This document shows positions 11,261 to 20,047 of a stretch of 64,000 nucleotides of DNA, in pieces. Position numbers and translations under genes: made by a program. Positions within the stretch are counted from its first letter, which is position 1. Each line of letters starts with the position of its first letter. The notes below the pieces were generated by a model. The model saw nothing but the letters and a program-made list of their open reading frames with translations, had not been told where the DNA came from and made no database searches. The stretch lies in the NCBI RefSeq assembly GCF_042477335.2, contig NC_091247.1, forward strand, positions 3,618,501-3,682,500, written 5' to 3'. This stretch comes from Ovis canadensis. Its lineage: Eukaryota > Chordata > Mammalia > Artiodactyla > Bovidae.

Positions 11261-13035
11261 CACCCAGGAAAGTCCTCAGACCCTGCAGCACCGCCAGGGG
11301 GGTGGAGGGCAGCTGAGCGCTGGGCTCGGTGCCCAGGAAAGCAGAAAGCCGCCGCCACTCTCTGCTGACCGCGACAGAAAAGCTAAGTGCTTCCTCTGTC
11401 CTGTAATTAAAAAGCCAGAGCTGCTCAAGCTGCCCAGCAGGTAGTGGTGGTTGTGGGGGGAGGGGGCGGCCTCCGGGAAATATCCACCCTCTCACTAGGG
11501 GAGGTGGCTTCGAGTTAACGCTGACGATGGCTGCTCACCAGCCACTCCGAGGGGCATCAGAATCCAAAGTTGAAAGCTCAGAACGCATTGTTGAGCCGAG
11601 TTCAAGCTCTGGAGCCACCAAAGAGACTCCTCCTAGCAGCTTCTCCCGTGCGCCAAGCAAGCCCAGGGGACAGGAGGAGGGGCCTGGCATCCCTGTGGAC
11701 ACAGGGCCTCGGGCGTGTCCATCACCTCCCTGCTCCCTGGCCTTCCCCAAGCCTTGGGCCCAACCCCAGGACACTGGGAAGCAGAAACCACGGGGACTGC
11801 AGCACTCACCCCGCTTGGCCGCCCACTTGGACTGGGGCCTGCCTCTGGGGAGGGCCCTCCTGCAAGTCCTCCGAGTGGTCGCAGCGTGTCCAGGCCCCTC
11901 GGTGCCAGGCAGTGTGTGCACATCCAGGTCGCAGGCCCAGCACTCACCAACTGACTGCCCAGCCCCTGGCTGGACGTAGGATGGCTGCTGGTGGGGGTGG
12001 ATGTTGGGGGCACCACAGAGGCCTGGGCTGAGTGGCCAGGGTCCACCTGGAGGCGGAAAGCTGCCCTGCCTGCCCCGTCCCCATGGCTGCAGGAGGCACC
12101 ACTGTATTCCTGCTGAGCCCTAGGCCCCATGGCTGGCACGGCCTGCAGGGGTGCCCGGGCCTCATCTGGGGGCTGGGGCCCAGATGGGGACACCCTGCCC
12201 ACAAGGGACACCTCATACCCACAGGGGCCTCTCCTTAGAGCCCTGAGTCCCTGAGAATCTGATCTCTGCTGGCTTCCTTGCCCCCCTCCTCCAACCTGCC
12301 AACGTATCGGGGCTCCCCCTCCCCACACCCTAGGGGCTCCCATGTCTGCCAGACGGGGTTAAATTCTGCATTCACCTGGCACCCGGGGCCTCTTCCTCTG
12401 GTTTGAGACTCTGAGCTCTTCCCAAGATCAGACACCTGCCAAGAGGCGTCCAGCAGTGGCCTCTGGCCCAGAATCCAGGTCTCTGTGAAGGCGGCTCAAG
12501 GCCCAGGCGGGGCCTGTCCCGGGGTGGAGGCAGGAGAGGGGCTCCTGGTCACGTCATTGTCAACGTGCGGGCAGCATCCAGGCCCGCAAGGCTGGCACCG
12601 CAGGGTGGCTTCCAGGCCTCACCGCCCATGAAAGACAAGCTGACCACAGCCAGAGACTGAAGGAGGGACCGGGGAACACACCCCTCCGTGGGAAGTCCAA
12701 AGCACAGAGCAAACCTCCTGGGACAGGCCTTTTCAGGCACCGTAGTCTGGAGCGGGCCTTCCATCTCAAGTTTGAACTTGCCAGCAGCTGGTACAGGCCA
12801 GACCAGCCCATCTCCCGGCTCCACAGGAGGAAGAGGTTTTGGCAAATGCGGCGGGCCCACCAGAGCACACAGCCTGGGAAAGTCCCCACGACTCCTTTAA
12901 AAACACCCATGCCATCAGGCGCTGCTCCTGGGCCGCACTGTCTGCAGGCTCCACCCAGAGACTCCACGCACCCGGGAACGGCCGGCGAAGCCCCACGGCC
13001 GTGGAGATGGAACGAGAAACCTCAGGGGAGAGGTC

Positions 13036-13965
13036 ACAGCTCAGTCACGAGACCTTCTGAGAAGAGGGCAAGTTGTGCTAACAAGGCTGGACTCCCGGCG
13101 CGCACAGTAACTCAGGGTTAGTCAGACTCTCAGACAGGCATCCCCGGTAGCTCAGTTGGTAAAGAATCCGCCTGCAATGCAGGAGACCCTGGTTCGATTC
13201 CTGGGTCGGGAAGATGCCCTGGAGAAGGGAAAGGCTACCCACTTGTGTTTTGGCCTAGACAATTCCAGGGAGTGTATAGTCCATGGGCTCACAAAGAGTT
13301 GGACATGACTGTGTGACTTTCACTTTCAGACAGGCTGGGACACCCATCAGACAGGCCGGGACACCCACGTGGACAGTGGTCAGAGCCAGGCATGAGGACA
13401 AGATGACACCCGCAGACCCGTACCTGGACACAAGCAGAGTCCTGTGCAGGCACCGCCCCCAAACCCCTTCTCACTCACCTCTGCCCACCCGAGCTGTGGC
13501 CAAAGGCAGACCCCCGAGTTCCCTCCAGCCCCTACACCAGGAATCCGGCTCTCTGGCTGGACAGGGCTGGGTTGGACCTCAGCCTTGTGAACCTTTTCCC
13601 ACAGAATCTCGGCCACTTCCTGCTGCCCTGCAGGCAAGGCTCCCTAATATGGGCCTGGAGGGCTGGCCCGGACGTCCAGCCAGACATGGACCCTGGCAGA
13701 ATGCCAGCCCTGGATCCGTGCCCTCTGCATCAGGGCCCAGAGGGTCCCATGTTGGCCCCGTGTGGAGGGGGGCAGTTCAGTCAGGAAACCCTCCAAGGAG
13801 AGGGGAAGTTGTGCTAACAATGCTTGACCCCTGCCGTGCCAGGGTAACTCAGGGTTAGTCAGACTCTTAGACAGGCTGGGACACCCACATGGACGGTGGG
13901 TAGAGCTGAGCATAAGGACACGGGTGGCACACACAGAGACTGGCACCTAGACGCAAGCAGCGCCC
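13036..13965. repeat. Local tandem duplication, first copy split by a SINE
   Basis: Copy 1 (about 13,036-13,137 continuing at 13,329-13,450) and copy 2 (about 13,768-13,965) share AGTTGTGCTAACAA/GG, ACTCAGGGTTAGTCAGACTC, AGACAGGCTGGGACACCCA and a following GGTGG...AGGACA segment. Copy 1 alone is interrupted by a Bov-tA SINE, so the SINE came after the duplication. Some mismatches separate the copies, so the duplication is not very recent. Confidence 0.75.
13138..13328 (+). repeat. Bov-tA SINE inserted in duplicated unit
   Basis: The head is unusually tRNA-like (GTAGCTCAGTTGGTAAAGAA, then GGTTCGATTCCTGGG). The element is flanked by TCAGACAGGC on both sides (about 13,128-13,137 and 13,326-13,335), a probable target-site duplication. 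The unbroken site exists in the second copy of the local duplication near 13,869. Confidence 0.92.
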
Positions 13966-15029
13966 TAAGGCCACTGGCAAGAGGGGGCACCAGTCAGCTC
14001 TGGGGCAGCTGGGGGTGCCCCAGCCACGCCCTCTCCCACCTGCAGGGCAGAGATGTTAGGATCTGGGGACGGAGCAGGGCCTGAAGGACAGTGCCCAGTG
14101 ACCATGGGGGACAGCCAGGGTAAGGGACCCCTGGGCACAGAGGGGAGGCCCCAGGGTTCAGACAGGGAACCAGGCACCAGGGCCAAGACTCCTGCGGCCT
14201 GGAGTCCTCCTGGGACTCCCCATACCAGGCCTCACAGCCTGGGGGCAGCCAGGGGACCAGGCAGGGCTGGGGGTCAGATGGGGGTGGAAGGCCCCCCCCC
14301 CCACCTGCACCCTCCCCCACCTCCTCTTGGACCTGAAGCCCGTCTCCCTGAGCTGCTGGCCTTGGCCACAGGCCCCACCGCAACCCAGCCAGATTTCCTC
14401 CTCACCCTTCCTGACCTTCCTGGGGGGCTCCCACCTGGCCTGCCTGACGTGCCCTTGGCCCTGGCAGCCACCCCAGACGCCTGCAGCACGACTGGAAATC
14501 CTGCAGGGACAGAGGCAGCTCCGGCCACGGGGAAGGCACTGTCTGGGGGGAGATGGAGGCATCCGGGGGATTGAGCCCACCCAGCCTAGACCTCAGGATA
14601 CAGAGCCCCCTACTCCGTCTGGGGCAGGCTGTCCAGTACAGCAGGAGGATCGGGACATGGGTCACCAGGAAGATGGGTGACACCCTTCCGAGCAGGGAGA
14701 CGGGCAGAGGGGCAGCCAGACCGTGATGGTGCAAGACCCCCTCTCGGGGTCACCTACTCTGCGCCTGATGGATGTTACCTGGTTGACCCTCGGAGCGACC
14801 CAGCGGGGGTCCAGACTGTGCCTACTTTATGGAGTTAATTTTGCTTCCCAAGGACACTACTGGGCAGCCTGCTCTCAGAACACCTGCCCCAGGCTATGCC
14901 CCCAGGAACCCACAGGTGCCAGGCTGGTGCCGTCCCTGCCAAGGGACCACCCTGACCCTGAACATGCGGCCAGAAGCCTCCCCTCCCGACCCTGGTCACT
15001 CAGCACACATGGCCCTCCCTTCAAGATCA

Positions 15030-15080
15030 TCTGCTCCATTCCTTACTTGACAAGCGGCGAAACTGAGTCCCACAGGAAAT
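15030..15080 (-). repeat. Possible MIR fragment
   Basis: CATTCCTTACTTGACAAGCG and GAAACTGAGTCCCACAGG resemble the complement of the MIR core. Short and weak. Confidence 0.35.
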
Positions 15081-15960
15081 GGCCACAGCGCTTGGCCTTG
15101 AACCAGGTGTCCACCTCTTCTCTGGCCTTAGAACGGTGGACCAAGTGGGACCCAGAGGCCGGGGTGCTGCCGATCTGGGGAGGCTCGCACTGGGCAGTGG
15201 CTGTGCCTGACCTGGAGTCTGGCTCCTGGCCGAGGGTGAGGAGTGTCTGTGTGTGCCAACCCTCTGGGGGCTGGTGGGGTGGGGGGAGGCCCCAGGACAG
15301 GGCCCTGGTCGAACCCCCTTGGGATGGTCACTGCTCTGCCCTTCCGGGGCCCCTGCCTGCGCTGTGCCCGTGGTGCTGGTCACCAGGAGCCACGTAGCAC
15401 TGTGGACATACTGGGAAGGTCACCTCCCGGCCACCTGGAAGGCCTTGCTAGTCGGCCCTCTCCTCACACGTGGACACAGAAGTAACCGGCCGGCGAGCAC
15501 CACGGGACCAGACCCAGCACCCCTGCCCTTCATCTGACAGCCCGCCTGCACCCCACACCCCACGCCCCACACAGGGCTCTTCCTAGGAGGAGCTGCCCCT
15601 GGGAAGCGGGGGAACCCCACTCCCTCCCAGAGCCTCGCTGGCCCTGGCTAGGCCGTCCCACAGGCTCCTCCCCAGGCCAGAGCAGAGAGGGGGCTGGGAG
15701 GCCAGCACAGTGCCTGGCCCCTCTGGCACAGAGGGCATCCGAGCTTCCTGCCTGCAGGGTCTGCGCCTCCCGGTGCCTGGGAGATGTATGTAAGCCTGGT
15801 CACACTGTGGCCACCTTCCATCAAGGGTGCAGACAGACAGACAGCAGTCTGGGCACCTGCTAGTGATCTGAGTGTAAGTGCCCAGCATGCTGCCACCCGG
15901 CCTCGAGGGGCAGCCCTCTCCCCCGCGCTCCCCAGGCTCAGTGGGGACGTAAGCTCACGG

Positions 15961-16010
15961 TGGTGGGGGGAAAGGATGGGGGCGGGGGGGGGAAAGATGG
16001 GGGTGGGGGG
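15961..16010 (+). other. G-run cluster (G-quadruplex candidate) next to KCNT1 exon 1
   Basis: At least five runs of four or more guanines lie within 50 bases on the plus strand, beginning about 110 bases past the KCNT1 exon 1 donor. KCNT1 is read from the minus strand, so the G-rich strand is the template and the transcript here would be C-rich. Confidence 0.6.
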
Positions 16011-16119
16011 CAGGCAGCCTAGGGAAGTGGGAATTTTGAGGATGAGGGGTCCTGGGAGGGTGGCATGAACTCCATCCAGGGTCCCTTCTTATGGGGGTGG
16101 GGGGCCCGGCAGACCGTAC

Positions 16120-16229
16120 CTGGGGGCGCACTGGCCGTCGTCAAACACGAAGGTCCTGTTGGTGTGGCCCCCGCCTTGCGCCCCTCTGTAGACATCCCCT
16201 GGACTGTGCACCCCGTCAGGAAGCGGCAT
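16120..16229 (-). CDS. KCNT1: KCNT1 coding exon 1 (isoform-2 type start)
   Basis: This minus-strand exon encodes [20 protein letters not shown] followed by [16 protein letters not shown], then an AG completing an arginine codon across a GTACGG donor. Human KCNT1 isoform 2 starts, from memory, with [20 protein letters not shown] and continues [17 protein letters not shown], so the match is clear over the whole exon. The ATG at 16,227-16,229 is chosen because it aligns with that human start. This leader joins in phase to the exon at 4,855-5,013. The 110-bp coding part gives 36 codons plus two bases. The gene lies head-to-head with SOHLH1, start codons 3.8 kb apart. Confidence 0.88.
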
Positions 16230-16520
16230 TGGGCTGGCGGCAGCTGCGACTGAGAGGCAAGGGACACACCGGGAGCGACGGGAGACTTCTTCCCCTCCAC
16301 CCCCCTCCCAGCGCTGTGCCCTGAAACACTTCTCTGATTTCGGTGGGGGTGGGAAAAAAAAAAAAGAAAAAAAATCCTGTTCCAGGGATGGTTTCGGCGC
16401 CGGTGCGGGCGCGCCCCCTGCCGGCCACGCTGGGAACCGCGCGAGGGACGGGGAGGTGGTCCCTTTGCGTCCCACCTGCAGACCAGCCTCCCAGGTCCCG
16501 CGTAAGCCTGAGACCCGCGG
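16230..16520 (-). promoter_or_regulatory. KCNT1: KCNT1 5' UTR and proximal promoter region (candidate)
   Basis: Immediately upstream of the KCNT1 start on the minus strand lies a patch with a poly-A/T run (16,353-16,372) and then a CpG-dense segment (16,392-16,460, CGGCGCCGGTGCGGGCGCGC). Position and composition fit a 5' leader and promoter, but no start site can be read from sequence alone. Confidence 0.4.
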
Positions 16521-19500
16521 CACAGACTCTTCAAATGCTCAAAAATAAAACCCCCAAACCCCAAAGACCACCACCCCTCTGGGGGCAGGGTTCCACAGTG
16601 GAGGCGCTCCCAGGGGGCTGGAGGCCTCTGCGCGCTTCATGGGTGAGGGTGCCTGCGCTGCTGGCCCTGCCCGCCTCTGGGGTGGGAGGGGCGGCCGGTC
16701 AGCATCTGACCCGCCCCCAACTCTCCTGTGCCACTCGCCCCCCGCTCCCCCACCCCCCACAGCACCGGTCACTCCTACCGGGGCACCGGCACACAGACCC
16801 CGTGTGTCCATCCGCATCAGCCTCACCCCTGGGAGGCCCCTGGTCCTGGAGAGGGAAGGGAGGTCAGAGAGCTGGAGGCAGGAGTGAGTGCCCCCTGCCA
16901 CCCACCCCACCGGGGCCTCCGCTGTGAGCCCCAGCCCCACCCCGAGCATCTTGCAAACAGGCAGAGAGGCCGGGCCGCACCCTGCTGCAGCTCTACCACC
17001 CAAGGGAAAAGGCTCAGGAAGCAAAGGGATTGACTGGTGACACCCGCCACAGGCTAACACGGACATCCTGGCTCAGGGTTCTCCCCAACCCCATGCAGAG
17101 TCCTGCAGGTACAGCCCCTGGTCTGTCCTGACCCTCAGTGAGCCAGGAGCATGGCAAAGACAGAAAGAAGACAGAGAGAAGCAAAGACAGGAGAAGCAAA
17201 GACAGACAGAGGAGCAAGAGAGCGGCCTCTGAAAAGAGGGCGAGGGGCTGGGGCGCCAGATGGGGCAGGGGCCACTGAGCCAGCACCACCCGGGCAGCTC
17301 TTCTCAAGACCCCGGGCACCAACCCACTCCCCACCCTGGGGCGGTCAGGGCAGGGGCTGCCAGGGCAGGGCTGGACCTGCTGACTGGGAGGGCGCATGGC
17401 AGGTACTTTGTGGTCCTGATGCTTGCGTTGCTCCTGAGACCCCATCTCTGTTTACTCCCAGGAGATGGCAAGCTTAACACCATGCTTCTCCCGGAGGGGG
17501 CACTTGGTGAAGGCATGGATCACCCCAAAGTCCTCCGGAGGGCAGCGTGCACCCCCAGCCGGCTTACCAGCAGTCTTGCACCCTGGGGGCTTTCCCTGCT
17601 CCCTCCTGAGTGGTCCCACCCACCCCTGCCCCGCCTCAGCAGGACTCACGGCAGTGTGTGTCCATCTTACAGACCCCTTGGAGGTGCCCTGCTGGTTGGT
17701 CAACGAGATGACTGGCCTGCTTTGTCAGTGATGGGAAACAGACAAGTCTGGTAACATTCCTGACATCAAGGGAAACAAAACACGGCTTCGCTCTGCCATG
17801 GAGGAGCCAAGCCCCCAAACACTGGCCGGTCCATCCCTCCCCAGCCGGGAGCAGGGAGCCCACTTGCCCCAGCACTCCCTCAGGGGTCCCTGCACACTCA
17901 TAGCCAATATTCTCTGCGGGGTCCACTCCAGCACCACCCTTCCTTGGGCACCGGGAACCCTCCCAGAGCATGGAGCCTGGCTTCTCCTTACACCTCCCAT
18001 AAACGCCAGGCCCTAGGTGCTAGCAGAACTGACCATCCCCAGCCTTTCTTGGGCTCAGCCCAGAAGCCAGGCTGTGGGCTGAGCGCGACCAGGTCTCCCT
18101 GCTCCCAGACTTGACGTCAGGCCCACCCATCTTCTTAGCATAGCCCTCGACTGTGACTTGGGTCCCCTGCCCAGCGCCCTCTTTGTCCCAGGCCCTGGCC
18201 TCGGGGCTCCCCCCTCCTCTCCTGCATGGTTCGACACCGCAGGCCCTGGGTCACAGCCCCCGCCTGTCCTCCACCGTCTGACCTGTGGCCTGGCCTGTGC
18301 TGGCCGGCCCCTCCTCTGTGCTGCCTTCAGGCCGTGGAGCTGAGCAGGGCTGGAGAGACAGGCCCAAGCCATCAGCTCTCAGGACCTCTCAGGACCTCCC
18401 AGGGCCACATTTCAGCCATCTCCAGGTGTCCCCACGGTCCACAGTCCCGCCTGAGGACGCCCTCCTGCAGCCCCCAGCCCCTCCTCAGTTGCAGACAGGT
18501 TTCTCGCTTTCCTGGGGCAGAGGCTCTGCTCTGGCCCCTGGCCCTGTCCCAGGACGAGCACTGGGGTGGACTCCAGCCACCGCAGGGACACCTGCCCAGC
18601 TCCCTTCTGCTTCCCCTCCTGGGAGATGAGGTCTCCCCGACCGTGGGCTCCCCCAGGAAGGGCCCCGCACACCCCCAGCAGCCCCCTTCAGCATGAGCTC
18701 TGATGTCCTCCCGACTGAAATAAGGACTTAGTATCCTCTTCTCCTGCTACAGGTCCGCCTCCTTGAAAGAGGCGGCGTCTCCACTTTCCCCTCCCTCCCT
18801 CCCTTCTTCTATCATTCCTCCACCGGACTTGGTGGGCTGCACGCCCAGCACTGGCCCGGCCCCCGGAGACCCAGCGAGAGGAGCACAGGCCTGGAGACCC
18901 AGCCACTCACACTTGCGTGTCAGGAGTGGGCAAAGGGAGGTTTGCCCACACCAACCTGCTAGAGACAGTGGCTCCGTGCAGCGAGGCCTGAGCCAAGGCC
19001 CCTGTCAGGGCAGGAAAGCCAGAGGGCAGGTGGAGGGCAGGCGGGTGGGCCACAGCCTGGGTGGAAGGGGCAGGAAGGCCAGCCAGCATTCCAGCAAGCC
19101 GGAAGCTAGGGAGGGCAGAGAGGGTGGGTGGGATCAGAGGCAGGCATGGGAGGTGTGGGGATGCCCCTGGCTCCTAGGTCGGTGGTGGCACTGGCTTAGG
19201 CAGAACCCCCCTGGACAAGGATGAGATTTGGGGTAGGGGCACCTGTGAACCCTGGACCTGCAGGCCCTCAGAGGCGGGTGAAGGCTCTCTGCCCATCCTT
19301 AACCAGCCAAAGTCCCGCGATCTCTGCTGACCAGCCTCCCGGCTCCTCTTGCATGTAGCTCCCCCAGCCTCTCATCCCTGCCCCCACGGGGGCCCACAAG
19401 GATCCTAAAACCTTCCTCTAATCCCCCTGGCCCTGTAGTTCCCTCCTCCGCTCTCAGGTAAGACCAATGCTTCCTGCCACAGAGGCGGTCCTCCCTGCCC

Positions 19501-19885
19501 ACCAGACCCACGTGCCAGCCCAGGAACCCACCTGGGCTCCTTCCCTGGGAAGCTTTGCCCAGTTTGGTCCTCACCCTGATGGACCCCGTCCAGCCCCTCC
19601 CTCTACCCTCAGTCCTTGCCCCTTGCCCCCTGCCCCCCACCCTCAGTTGTGAGATCCTTCAGGGGAGCACCCCAGTTCGGGACTGGCACCTGGGGGTGCC
19701 TGCGGTAGGCAGGTGAGAGGAGACCCCCCACTCCAGTGGGAAGCTTGGCTGCCCAGCCGGAAGTGGTGGGGGAGGACTGTCCACCTTGGGCACTAACCCA
19801 GCCGTGCCTTTCTGGCAATTTCTCCAGCAGAGGGCCCTCACGGCAGGAAGGGGCACAGAAGTGGGGCAGCTGGGTAGCGGGGGCA
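16521..19885. other. KCNT1-SOHLH1 intergenic spacer
   Basis: This is GC-rich unique sequence with no recognised gene, SINE or LINE. A run of GACAGA/GAGAAGC purine repeats occurs at 17,156-17,230. The many open frames on both strands lack recognisable domains. Absence of young ruminant SINEs across 3.3 kb contrasts with the rest of the window. Confidence 0.55.
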
Positions 19886-20047
19886 CAGAGCACGCAGGGG
19901 CGGGGCAGGCTCCCTCCGGGCGAGAAGCACGTGGGGGCGGGTAGAACGCACGTGAGGGGGCGGGGCTGGGAGGACGGCGTGCGTGGGGCGGGGCGCAAGT
20001 GGCCGGGTCCGGGGCCTTGCGGCTCTCTTCCGCAGCTGCGCGCGCTC
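19886..20047 (+). promoter_or_regulatory. SOHLH1: SOHLH1 promoter / CpG island with paired E-boxes
   Basis: The 160 bases before the SOHLH1 start are CpG-rich and carry several GC boxes (GGGGCGGGGC type, near 19,898, 19,957 and 19,985). Two perfect CACGTG E-boxes sit at 19,928-19,933 and 19,949-19,954, exactly 21 bases apart, about two helical turns. There is no TATA box. E-boxes are binding sites for bHLH proteins, so auto- or cross-regulation by SOHLH1/SOHLH2 or MYC/MAX-type factors is possible but is inference. Confidence 0.6.

Larger units (their letters stand above)
5014..16119 (-). other. KCNT1: KCNT1 intron 1
   Basis: This is an 11.1-kb GC-rich intron between the two recognised KCNT1 coding exons. 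Its contents are a MIR (7,862-7,995), a 29-bp tandem duplication (8,191-8,248), a Bov-tA SINE (8,510-8,731), a GTG/CAC-rich minisatellite (11,100-11,260), a local duplication interrupted by a Bov-tA SINE (13,036-13,965), and a G-run cluster (15,961-16,010). I recognise no other exon. The alternative long-form first exon (Slack-B, beginning MARAKLPRSP in human) was sought on the minus strand and not found. Confidence 0.75.

Noticed and set aside
13141-13212. tRNA gene (a tRNA-Cys-like fold with GCA anticodon); the same at 41,630 and 41,746
   Set aside because: These are the tRNA-derived heads of Bov-tA SINEs: each runs on into the SINE body, and in ruminant genomes such heads are a known source of false tRNA calls.
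16230-20047. KCNT1 long-form (Slack-B) first exon
   Set aside because: I looked for a minus-strand segment resembling MARAKLPRSP...FSLDSSLSQ with a donor and did not find one.
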